This document shows, piece after piece, positions 39,181 to 46,837 of a DNA stretch of 64,000 nucleotides. A model generated the notes under the pieces. It ran no database searches and was not told the DNA's origin. It saw nothing but the letters and a program-made list of their open reading frames with translations. The stretch covers positions 124,001 through 188,000 of the forward strand of contig NZ_SACS01000004.1 of the NCBI RefSeq assembly GCF_004005945.1, read 5' to 3'. The translations under genes and the position numbers were made by a program. This stretch comes from Rheinheimera riviphila (GTDB lineage: Bacteria; Pseudomonadota; Gammaproteobacteria; Enterobacterales; Alteromonadaceae). The stretch's first letter is position 1; the number at the start of each line of letters is the position of its first letter.

Positions 39181-40101
39181 ATGGATCCAGCGTTTAAAAA
39201 AGCGCTGCAACTCTCTGGTGGTGCGCATGTACTGCTGATTGTAGCGATGTTAGTCAATTTCAGTTTTTTTGATGACAACGAAGTGATCATTGTCCCGCTG
39301 TATGCTGCGAGCAATGCGCCGTTGATGGCCAGTGTGGTTGAAAATCCGGAGTTAAAAGAAGCGGAAAAAGCAACCAAGAAAAAACCTGAGCCGAAAAAAG
39401 AAGAACCGGTGAAAGAACCGCCTGAAAAGGAAGAACCAAAAGAAGATTTGCAGAAAAAGCAGGAAGAAGTAAAAAAACTGCAGGCTGAAAAAGAAGCGGA
39501 AGTGAAAAAGAAGCGCGAAGCCGATGTTGCGCTGAAAAAGAAAAAAGAAACGGAAAAGAAGAAAGAATTAGAGAAGAAAAAGGCTGACGACAAAGCCAAA
39601 CAGGAAAAGAAAAAGAAAGATGAGTTAGCGAAGAAGAAAAAAGCTGACGAATTAAAAAAGAAAAAAGCCGATGAGCTGAAAAAGAAAAAAGCTGACGAGT
39701 TAAAGAAAAAGAAAGCTGAAGATAAAAAGCGACAGCAAGAACTTGAGCGCCAGGCCGAAGAACAGTTGATGGAAGACGAGTTGGCTGAAGAAGCGGACGA
39801 AGCTCGTCGGGCAGCACGGCAAGGGCAACAACTGACTGAAAAGCAGCGACATGTTGCCATGATTGTTGAACGAGTTCGCCAAAACTGGTTTACTGATGAC
39901 ACAATGAACGGTAAAGAGTGTGTCATTTCGCTGAGTCTGGCCAGTAATGGGTTTGTAATTAATATGAATGTTGTAGGTGGCGATGCCGGTGTGTGTAATG
40001 CCGCGGTCAATGCAATCAACAGGGTAGGGCGTTTTCCAATGCCTGAAGATCCGGATTTAAATGCCGAATTCAGACAATTGACGTTACCATTTAAAAAATA
40101 A
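39181..40101 (+). CDS. tolA: cell envelope integrity protein TolA
   Basis: Spans the periplasm and pulls on Pal-TolB. The 306-residue protein has one N-terminal membrane helix (about 12-32), a long charged helix rich in Lys, Glu and Ala with repeats of KKKADEL (about 55-205), and a C-terminal globular domain III (about 215-306) with two cysteines (KECVISLSL and [13 protein letters not shown]) as in other TolA proteins. It starts right after the tolR stop. Confidence 0.93.
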   Translation: MDPAFKKALQLSGGAHVLLIVAMLVNFSFFDDNEVIIVPLYAASNAPLMASVVENPELKEAEKATKKKPEPKKEEPVKEPPEKEEPKEDLQKKQEEVKKLQAEKEAEVKKKREADVALKKKKETEKKKELEKKKADDKAKQEKKKKDELAKKKKADELKKKKADELKKKKADELKKKKAEDKKRQQELERQAEEQLMEDELAEEADEARRAARQGQQLTEKQRHVAMIVERVRQNWFTDDTMNGKECVISLSLASNGFVINMNVVGGDAGVCNAAVNAINRVGRFPMPEDPDLNAEFRQLTLPFKK

Positions 40102-40112
40102 ACAGAGACCTG

Positions 40113-41471
40113 ATGACAATGATATTGAAGTGGATCGGAAAAACAGCAATTTTCGCCTTGGCAGTGGTTGCGTTACAAGCAAAAGCCTCGCTCGAAATTG
40201 TGATTACTGAAGGTGTGGATTCGGCGCGGCCGATCGCAATTGTTCCATTTACTTTTGTCGGCCAGAATCAACCGACACAAAACATAAGCCAGATTGTCGC
40301 TGCCGACTTAATGCGTAGCGGTAAATTTAATCCGGTGAATGTGATGCGGATGCCGCAACAGCCACAAAACAGCAGCCAATTTAATGCGGCTGCCTGGGCA
40401 AAAACCGGTATTGAAGCAGTTGTTATGGGGACAGTGAAAGAAGTTGGCCTTGATCGTTACACGATTAATTATGAGCTGGTCGACGTAGTAAAAGCCAATG
40501 GCGGTGTTGGTCAGCCAATGATGAATTCTGCTGGCCGTATGGTCGCAGGGGCAAATCATATTCTGCATTCCAGTGAAATTACCATCGCTGGTAAATTGTT
40601 CCGGCAATATGCGCATCGGGTCAGCGATGTTATTTATGAAAAATTAACTGGCGAACGTGGTGCTTTTTCAACCAAAATAGCTTATGTATTAGTAAGAGAT
40701 AAACAAGAGTATCGTTATCAGTTAGTTGTTGCCGATTATGATGGTGAAAATGAGCAAGTTCTGCTGCGTTCAAAAGAACCTTTAATGTCGCCAACCTGGT
40801 CGCCGGATGGTACCAAACTGGCTTACGTGACATTTGAACGTAAACAATCGCAGATTTATATTCAGGATGTTTATACCGCTCGCCGTAGTATTCTGACCTC
40901 ATTTAAAGGTATTAACAGTGCACCGGTCTGGTCACCAGATGGTCGGAAAATGGCGATGACATTGTCAAAAGATGGCAATACTGAAATATACGTGATGGAT
41001 ATTGCGTCAAAATCACTGAATAAACTGACGAATCATCGCGCAATTGATACCGAACCGAATTGGGCACCAGATAGTCAGACAGTACTTTTTACATCTGAAC
41101 GTGGCGGAAATCCGCAACTTTATACTGTAGATATCAACACAAAAGCAACAACTCGTGTTACTTTTGATGGTGAACAGAATTTAGCGGGTAAATTTACTCC
41201 TAACGGGCAAGCAATTGTTATGGTAAACCGGACCAACGGTCAGTATAATATTGCGCGCATGGATAGGACTACCCGTCAAATGCAAGTGCTGACTCGCACT
41301 TATTTGGATGAGTCACCAAGCATTGCGCCTAACGGCTCAATGATAATTTATAGTACTTTGCACGGTTCGTCACAAGTACTGGCACTGGTGTCCATGGATG
41401 GTCGCTTTAAAGCTAGGTTACCAGCAGTGAATGGTCGGGTAAAATCGCCAGCCTGGTCGCCGTTTTTATAA
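40113..41471 (+). CDS. tolB: Tol-Pal system periplasmic protein TolB
   Basis: Periplasmic beta-propeller that binds Pal and TolA. The 452-residue protein has a signal peptide (about 1-26), an N-terminal alpha/beta domain and six WD40-like repeats with the recurring [28 protein letters not shown] and [15 protein letters not shown] units. It follows tolA by 11 bases and precedes pal by 40. Confidence 0.97.
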   Translation: MTMILKWIGKTAIFALAVVALQAKASLEIVITEGVDSARPIAIVPFTFVGQNQPTQNISQIVAADLMRSGKFNPVNVMRMPQQPQNSSQFNAAAWAKTGIEAVVMGTVKEVGLDRYTINYELVDVVKANGGVGQPMMNSAGRMVAGANHILHSSEITIAGKLFRQYAHRVSDVIYEKLTGERGAFSTKIAYVLVRDKQEYRYQLVVADYDGENEQVLLRSKEPLMSPTWSPDGTKLAYVTFERKQSQIYIQDVYTARRSILTSFKGINSAPVWSPDGRKMAMTLSKDGNTEIYVMDIASKSLNKLTNHRAIDTEPNWAPDSQTVLFTSERGGNPQLYTVDINTKATTRVTFDGEQNLAGKFTPNGQAIVMVNRTNGQYNIARMDRTTRQMQVLTRTYLDESPSIAPNGSMIIYSTLHGSSQVLALVSMDGRFKARLPAVNGRVKSPAWSPFL

Positions 41472-41511
41472 AATACAAAAATTTGGTTAATCGTTTTACT
41501 AAGGAAAAATC

Positions 41512-42021
41512 ATGAACTTAAATAAAGTTTTAAAAGGTTTGTTAGTAGCAGTGCCAGTGCTGACTTTAGCTGCATGTAGCTCTAACAATGACACTGACGC
41601 CGGTGCTTCTAACGAAGTAGCAAACCAGCCAGTACAAGCTGTTGACCAAGGCATGAGCGATGCAGAACAACTGCGTCAGCAATTAGAAGCCCTGCGTCAG
41701 CAAAACACTATTTACTTCGACTTCGACAAGTCAACAATCCGTTCTGAATTCGCTTCAGTTCTGGATGCTCACGCTGCTTTCCTGCGTGCTCGCACGACTA
41801 TCTCTGTAACTGTTGAAGGTCACACTGACGCTCGCGGTACTCCAGAGTACAACATTGCACTGGGCGAGCGTCGTGCTCAATCAGTTCAAAGCTACCTGGC
41901 AAACCTGGGTGTTGCTGCTGGTCAGCTGTCTGTAGTTAGCTACGGCGAAGAAAAACCAGTTGACGCTGGTAACACTGAAGATGCGTTTGCTAAAAACCGT
42001 CGTGCAGTTTTAGTATACTAA
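41512..42021 (+). CDS. pal: peptidoglycan-associated lipoprotein Pal
   Basis: Outer-membrane lipoprotein that grips peptidoglycan through its OmpA-like domain. The 169-residue protein has a lipobox LTLAAC with lipidated Cys22 and an OmpA-C domain (about 62-169) with IYFDFDKSTIR and VEGHTDARGTPEYNIALGERR. AAGGAAAA precedes the ATG. Codon use is more biased toward frequent codons than its neighbours, fitting an abundant protein. Confidence 0.97.
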   Translation: MNLNKVLKGLLVAVPVLTLAACSSNNDTDAGASNEVANQPVQAVDQGMSDAEQLRQQLEALRQQNTIYFDFDKSTIRSEFASVLDAHAAFLRARTTISVTVEGHTDARGTPEYNIALGERRAQSVQSYLANLGVAAGQLSVVSYGEEKPVDAGNTEDAFAKNRRAVLVY

Positions 42022-42040
42022 TCTGATTTTGTGAGTGTGC

Positions 42041-42913
42041 ATGGACGTTAAGAAGTCACTGATTACAGCATTATCGCTGATCAGCATTGCAGTATTAGCG
42101 AATCCGGCGCCAGTCGCCGATTTAAGCCGTAGCAGCAATAAAACTTTCGGTGCACAAAACAGTGCGCGGGCCGGTTCTGTCGAAGAACGGCTCGCTGCAT
42201 TGGAACGTGTCGTGGAAGCCAGGGCATCTGCCCAGCTTGAGATGCAGCAGCAATTGCAGACTTTACTTGATGAAGTCAGCGAATTGCGCGGTACCACAGA
42301 AGTGCACAATCACAAATTAGAAGAGATATTGCAGCAACAGCGCGATATCTATCAGGAAATTGACCGCCGGTTAGGTGGCCAGAGTTCTACAGGTGGTGCA
42401 GTGCAGTCAAATGCGCCAGCATCTGTTGAACCTCAAGCTTCTGTTCCTGCGGGCAATCCCGCCGCCGTAGTTGCAGCCGATCAGGTTGCAGCTTCGGAAG
42501 CGGCTGCTACACAAGCTGGTGCTTCGGCGACATCGACGATGAGCGAAGGCCAAGCGTACGAGCAAGCAATCAACTTCGTGATTAAAGATAATAACTACGC
42601 CGCAGCTATCCCAGCGTTTGAAAGTTTTATCGAAAATTACCCAAATTCAGAATACACGTCAAATTCGCACTATTGGTTGGGACAGCTTTATTATCAAAAG
42701 TCTGATTTTCCAAAGGCGCAAACTCACTTTGAACGTGTCGTCAAACAGTATCCAAATTCTTCTCGTGTACCTGATGCTTTAGAAAAGCTCGGTATGGTCG
42801 CTGAGAAACAAAACGATTTAGTTGCAGCGAAGCGTTTTTACAATCAACTCATTAAAAGCTTCCCTAAATCAAAACCTGCAGCAAAAGCCCGGAAAAAGCT
42901 GGAAACAATGTGA
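42041..42913 (+). CDS. cpoB: cell division coordinator CpoB (YbgF)
   Basis: Periplasmic protein that couples Tol action with peptidoglycan synthesis at division. The 290-residue protein has a signal peptide (about 1-22), a coiled-coil trimerisation region (about 45-110), an Ala/Ser/Gln-rich linker and three TPR units from about 168 (EQAINFVIKDNNYAAAIPAF, YWLGQLYYQKSDF, KLGMVAEKQNDL). Last gene of the tol-pal operon. Confidence 0.93.
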   Translation: MDVKKSLITALSLISIAVLANPAPVADLSRSSNKTFGAQNSARAGSVEERLAALERVVEARASAQLEMQQQLQTLLDEVSELRGTTEVHNHKLEEILQQQRDIYQEIDRRLGGQSSTGGAVQSNAPASVEPQASVPAGNPAAVVAADQVAASEAAATQAGASATSTMSEGQAYEQAINFVIKDNNYAAAIPAFESFIENYPNSEYTSNSHYWLGQLYYQKSDFPKAQTHFERVVKQYPNSSRVPDALEKLGMVAEKQNDLVAAKRFYNQLIKSFPKSKPAAKARKKLETM

Positions 42914-42930
42914 TTGTTGTTTTCGAAAGA

Positions 42931-42954
42931 AACCGCCGAAAGGCGGTTTTTTTT
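42931..42954 (+). terminator. Rho-independent terminator of the tol-pal operon
   Basis: AACCGCC pairs with GGCGGTT around a GAAA tetraloop and is followed by a long T tract. Confidence 0.93.
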
Positions 42955-43180
42955 GCCTAGATTTTATGGCCGTCCTTAAGTTGGCTGCAGCAAATTTTTA
43001 GTTCAGATATGCAGCGCAAGCCTCGAGGTTGTCGAAATTTTCTATATCGGGGAAACTTATAGGGCTGATTGCTTTGTCCTCACGACAGTTCATTATTGTT
43101 CGATTAAGCAACAACTTGATTTTTTTTGCTGGCATTTTAAGCAGTCAGCAGTGCTAAATGGCGTTTTTGGCAGATTTTGG

Positions 43181-43208
43181 TTGCACTGGGCGTGTAAATA
43201 AGTAAGAT
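43181..43208 (+). promoter_or_regulatory. sigma-70 promoter of the tRNA-Lys array
   Basis: TTGCAC, a 16-base spacer and TAAGAT, 16 bases before the first tRNA-Lys. Confidence 0.7.
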
Positions 43209-43223
43209 ATGCCTCCGCGACAG

Positions 43224-43299
43224 GGGCCATTAGCTCAGCTGGTAGAGCAGCGGACTTTTAATCCGTTGGTCGATGATTCGAATTCATCATGGCCCACCA
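43224..43299 (+). tRNA. tRNA-Lys (TTT), copy 1
   Basis: Acceptor GGGCCAT/ATGGCCC, anticodon TTT in CTTTTAA, T arm GATGA-TTCGAAT-TCATC, encoded CCA; 76 nt. Differs from the other copies by a compensatory C-G acceptor pair. Confidence 0.97.
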
Positions 43300-43325
43300 C
43301 TTTCGCGCAAACAATAGATTGAACT

Positions 43326-43401
43326 GGGTCATTAGCTCAGCTGGTAGAGCAGCGGACTTTTAATCCGTTGGTCGATGATTCGAATTCATCATGACCCACC
43401 A
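43326..43401 (+). tRNA. tRNA-Lys (TTT), copy 2
   Basis: Acceptor GGGTCAT/ATGACCC, anticodon TTT, T arm as in copy 1 (GATGA/TCATC), encoded CCA. Confidence 0.97.
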
Positions 43402-43418
43402 GTTCAGTCCTATCGTTT

Positions 43419-43494
43419 GGGTCATTAGCTCAGCTGGTAGAGCAGCGGACTTTTAATCCGTTGGTCGATGGTTCAAATCCATCATGACCCACCA
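43419..43494 (+). tRNA. tRNA-Lys (TTT), copy 3
   Basis: Acceptor as copy 2; T arm GATGG-TTCAAAT-CCATC, so one compensatory T-stem pair differs from copies 1 and 2. Encoded CCA. Confidence 0.97.
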
Positions 43495-43514
43495 CTTTCT
43501 CGACATCCCGTTTG

Positions 43515-43590
43515 GGGTCATTAGCTCAGCTGGTAGAGCAGCGGACTTTTAATCCGTTGGTCGATGGTTCAAATCCATCATGACCCACCA
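43515..43590 (+). tRNA. tRNA-Lys (TTT), copy 4
   Basis: Identical to copy 3 over 76 nt. The spacer before it (ACTTTCTC...) also resembles the one after it, suggesting a recent duplication. Confidence 0.97.
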
Positions 43591-43662
43591 CTTTCTCCGA
43601 TAGTTTTTCTCCTTCGAAAACCCGTGTATAATGCGCCACCCCTAGATTGTTGGATGGTCAGC

Positions 43663-44721
43663 ATGAATCAAGCAATGCAGTTTAATGAACTTGAATATGT
43701 CTTCCCGAAAAAGCCGTTGCCATTAAGCGCTGACGACAAACAAGCCTATAGAACCCGTATTAAACAATTATTAAAGCAACAAGATGCGGTGTTGGTCGCC
43801 CACTATTATACCGATCCGGAAATTCAGGCCTTGGCTGAAGAAACCGGCGGTTGTGTCTCTGACTCGCTGGAAATGGCCCGTTTTGGCAACCAGCACTCCG
43901 CCAAGACGCTGATTGTCGCCGGTGTGAAATTCATGGGCGAAACGGCAAAGATCCTGACTCCTGAAAAAACTGTGCTGATGCCGACGCTGGAAGCGACATG
44001 TTCGCTGGATTTAGGCTGTCCGGCTGATGAGTTTACAGCCTTCTGTGACGCGCATCCAGACCGCGTGGTCGTCGTTTATGCTAATACCTCAGCCGCAGTA
44101 AAAGCGCGTGCCGATTGGGTCGTGACGTCGTCAATTGCGTTAGATGTGATTGAGCACTTAGACAGCGAAGGCAAAAAGATTCTGTGGGGCCCGGATCGCC
44201 ATTTAGGCGCTTATGTGCAAAAGCAAACCGGTGCCGACATGTTGTTATGGCAGGGCGCCTGTATCGTCCACGACGAGTTTAAAGCCAGTGCGCTGATCGA
44301 GCTTAAAAAGCAGTACCCACAAGCTGCTGTGCTGGTGCATCCGGAATCGCCGGCCGCAGTTGTCGATTTAGCGGATGCGGTTGGCTCAACCAGTCAACTG
44401 ATTAAAGCCAGCCAGACCATGCCGAACGAGATGTTTATTGTGGCGACCGACAAAGGCATTTTCTACAAGATGCAACAAGCGATGCCCGATAAGACCTTTA
44501 TCGAGGCTCCAACCGGCGGTAACGGCGCAACGTGCCGCAGCTGTGCTCATTGCCCGTGGATGGCGATGAACGGTCTGAAGGCGATTGAAGAAGCGTTAAC
44601 GGATGCCAGCGGCCACGAGATTTTTGTCGACGGCGCTTTGCGCGAGCGGGCGTTATTGCCACTGGATCGGATGCTCAGTTTTGCCAAAACCAACAGAGTT
44701 GCGGTCAAAGGTAACGCTTAA
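43663..44721 (+). CDS. nadA: quinolinate synthase NadA
   Basis: Condenses iminoaspartate with dihydroxyacetone phosphate to quinolinate in NAD synthesis. The 352-residue protein has three cysteines at the expected [4Fe-4S] positions: Cys113 in EATCSLDLG, one in GACIVHDEF and one in the C-terminal [10 protein letters not shown]. The start at [12 protein letters not shown] is family-like; the frame is open back into the last tRNA-Lys, which cannot be coding. A TATAAT at 43627-43632 suggests its own promoter 30 bases upstream. Confidence 0.96.
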   Translation: MNQAMQFNELEYVFPKKPLPLSADDKQAYRTRIKQLLKQQDAVLVAHYYTDPEIQALAEETGGCVSDSLEMARFGNQHSAKTLIVAGVKFMGETAKILTPEKTVLMPTLEATCSLDLGCPADEFTAFCDAHPDRVVVVYANTSAAVKARADWVVTSSIALDVIEHLDSEGKKILWGPDRHLGAYVQKQTGADMLLWQGACIVHDEFKASALIELKKQYPQAAVLVHPESPAAVVDLADAVGSTSQLIKASQTMPNEMFIVATDKGIFYKMQQAMPDKTFIEAPTGGNGATCRSCAHCPWMAMNGLKAIEEALTDASGHEIFVDGALRERALLPLDRMLSFAKTNRVAVKGNA

Positions 44722-44782
44722 TTGTTAAAATAGCGGCTTTGCTGAAAATAGCAGCGAAAAGCCACGTTATTGCAATTTGTTG

Positions 44783-44811
44783 TTGCGTGGTGCGGTGAAT
44801 TTACCTAGTAT
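44783..44811 (+). promoter_or_regulatory. sigma-70 promoter of tRNA-Ser
   Basis: TTGCGT, a 17-base spacer and TAGTAT, followed by a GC-rich discriminator, 25 bases before the tRNA. Confidence 0.7.
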
Positions 44812-44836
44812 AGCCGCGCTTGCGCAAGCAAGTTCC

Positions 44837-44926
44837 GGAGAGATGGCTGAGTGGCTGAAGGCGCACGCCTGGAAAGTGTGTTTAGGTTAATCCCTAACGA
44901 GGGTTCGAATCCCTCTCTCTCCGCCA
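44837..44926 (+). tRNA. tRNA-Ser (GGA)
   Basis: Acceptor GGAGAGA/TCTCTCC, anticodon loop CTGGAAA (GGA), long variable arm typical of class II tRNAs, T loop TTCGAAT, encoded CCA; 90 nt. Confidence 0.97.
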
Positions 44927-44934
44927 CATACATC

Positions 44935-44970
44935 AACAAAGCCCCGCACGAAAGTGTGGGGCTTTGTTGT
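44935..44970 (+). terminator. Rho-independent terminator after tRNA-Ser
   Basis: CAAAGCCCCGCAC pairs with GTGTGGGGCTTTG (one G-U) around GAAA, followed by TTGTTTC. Confidence 0.93.
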
Positions 44971-45090
44971 TTCAGGCGATAGCATGTGGCTGATTAGGCA
45001 TTCAAGTAAGGCCAACTTTGCCGAACTATTACGCCTGGACATGGCTATTTGCTAGAATCTGAGTGTTGTTTTTACCAATCTGGATATCCG

Positions 45091-46233
45091 ATGCTGTGTC
45101 AATATTTCGCTGCTGATCAATGCCGCTCCTGTCAGTTACTCGCTACTCCCTACAGCGCGCAGCTTGATGAGAAACAGCAGCAATTGCTCAGATTGCTTCC
45201 ATCGTTGCAAGATACCGTGGTGCTGCCGCCAGAAGCCAGTGCTGAAATGCATTTTCGCAATAAAGCCAAAATGGTGGTGATGGGCACGGCGGCAAACCCG
45301 GTGCTCGGGATTGTGAATCATCAGCAGCAATCCATCGATTTAACCGCTTGTCCGCTTTATCCCACAGAGTTTATCCAGGCTTTTGCCCAGATCACGGCCT
45401 TTATTCAGCTGGCTGGCTTGCAGCCCTATGATGTGACCACGAAAAAAGGTGAGCTCAAGTTTGTGCTGCTGACCCGTAGCAGCGCCACCGGTCAGTGGAT
45501 GCTACGTTTTGTGATGCGATCGCAAAACTGTGTGGCCGCGATGCGCAAGCATTTACCGTCCTTATTGCAACAATGGCCACAACTTTTTGTTTGCTCGGTC
45601 AATCTGCAGCCTGAGCATAAAGCCGTGCTTGAAGGCGATGTTGAAATTTTGCTGACCCGTCAATCGATGTTGCCGGAAATGCTGAACGATGTACCGATGT
45701 ATATTCAGCCGCAAAGTTTCTTCCAAACCAACCCGGTATTGGCAGCCAAGTTATATCAGACCGCCAGAGACTGGACCGCTGAATTACCTTTGGTACAGAT
45801 TTGGGATTTGTTCTGCGGTGTTGGCGGTTTTGCCTTACATCTGGCGGCACCGGGCAGAACGCTCACGGGGATCGAAATCTCTGAGTCTGCCATCGCCTGT
45901 GCTAGCTTGTCGGCGGCAGAGCTGGGTCTGGACAATTTTCAATTTCAGGCGCTCGATGCTGCAGCTTTTGCCAAAGCCCAGCAGCAGCGACCTGATTTGT
46001 TAGTCGTCAACCCGCCAAGAAGGGGCTTGGGGCCGGAATTATGCGCCACTGTTGCCAGGCTTCAACCTGGCTGGTTACTCTATTCCAGCTGCAACCCACA
46101 AACTTTAAGTAGCGATTTAGCCTTGCTTACGGAATATCAACTTCGAAAAGTACAGCTTTTTGATTTGTTTCCGCATACAACCCATGCCGAAGTGCTGTGT
46201 CTGCTCCAACTTTCTCCTTCTGCCAAAATCTGA
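45091..46233 (+). CDS. rlmC: 23S rRNA (uracil(747)-C(5))-methyltransferase RlmC
   Basis: Iron-sulfur SAM-dependent methyltransferase modifying U747 of 23S rRNA. The 380-residue protein starts MLCQYFAADQCRSC with cluster cysteines Cys3, Cys11 and Cys14 and a fourth in LTACPLYP, then FRNKAKMVV, the SAM site WDLFCGVGGFALHL and the catalytic VNPPRRG and YSSCNPQT. It matches E. coli RlmC (375) closely; the shorter start at 45091 is family-like. Confidence 0.95.
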   Translation: MLCQYFAADQCRSCQLLATPYSAQLDEKQQQLLRLLPSLQDTVVLPPEASAEMHFRNKAKMVVMGTAANPVLGIVNHQQQSIDLTACPLYPTEFIQAFAQITAFIQLAGLQPYDVTTKKGELKFVLLTRSSATGQWMLRFVMRSQNCVAAMRKHLPSLLQQWPQLFVCSVNLQPEHKAVLEGDVEILLTRQSMLPEMLNDVPMYIQPQSFFQTNPVLAAKLYQTARDWTAELPLVQIWDLFCGVGGFALHLAAPGRTLTGIEISESAIACASLSAAELGLDNFQFQALDAAAFAKAQQQRPDLLVVNPPRRGLGPELCATVARLQPGWLLYSSCNPQTLSSDLALLTEYQLRKVQLFDLFPHTTHAEVLCLLQLSPSAKI

Positions 46234-46837
46234 TTTGTTCGGTGCCTTGTCTATAAAAGTGCAACAGCTTTCATGCTGAAGTCTGATCTGCGCCAATTTA
46301 ATGCACGACTATTAAAAAATGAGCGCGCTGTTATTCGTTGCAACTTTATAGCGCATCACAATACCCCATTTGGTGCATAGGAGGTTGGCTGCTGTTTCAA
46401 TTATTTAGTCAGATATCATCGTTGTTTCTACATCAATTTCACGGATCTATGTAACATTTTGTTACTTATGTGCAACACCTTGATATCTTTCGATTGGTTT
46501 CGATTTTTCTGTTGATGACATCTGCCTGTATCGCTGTTTCCCGCGCCTTTTCGCATTTAATCTATATTTTTCATGCTTATGAATATTTTTTTTGGATGAA
46601 TTTTTTTGGTTATAACAAAAAAACGAAAATTTTTTATATCCTATTCCAATATGGGATAGGAAATATTTTGTGATCTGCTGTGGTTTTGTGTAACTGTATG
46701 TTTCGTGCACGGTCGGTGTTTTTTAGCGTAATTCACCGTGGTGTAACAATAAGGCCATTGATCGGAACTTTGCGGCGAGACAGAAACAAAGTCAGATTGA
46801 TGAGACATAAAAGCAACTAAAAAATCCAGGAATCAAT
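46234..46837. other. AT-rich intergenic region upstream of the TonB-dependent receptor
   Basis: About 600 bases with much higher A+T than the flanks, especially 46430-46680. It contains the near-palindrome at 46639-46661 and a weaker inverted repeat (CGGTG/CACCG, 46714-46738). Short open frames on both strands here have no recognisable protein features. It should contain the receptor promoter and operator. Confidence 0.6.
46639..46661. promoter_or_regulatory. 23-base near-palindrome, possible operator
   Basis: TCCTATTCC and GGGATAGGA form a near-perfect palindrome (19 of 23 positions symmetric) inside AT-rich DNA about 180 bases ahead of the receptor gene. Symmetry and size suit a dimeric repressor; the protein that would bind is unknown. 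Confidence 0.4.

Larger units (their letters stand above)
42914..43223. other. intergenic region between cpoB and the tRNA-Lys array
   Basis: About 310 bases with the cpoB terminator at the left and the tRNA promoter at the right. I saw no further gene or clear structure between them. Confidence 0.5.

Noticed and set aside
43564-43662. Extended N-terminus of nadA
   Set aside because: The extra codons lie in tRNA-Lys copy 4 and the putative promoter.
46462-46710. Short frames on both strands in the AT-rich gap before the receptor
   Set aside because: Composition is dominated by Lys, Phe and Tyr as expected from AT-rich DNA, and neither has a good ribosome-binding site.
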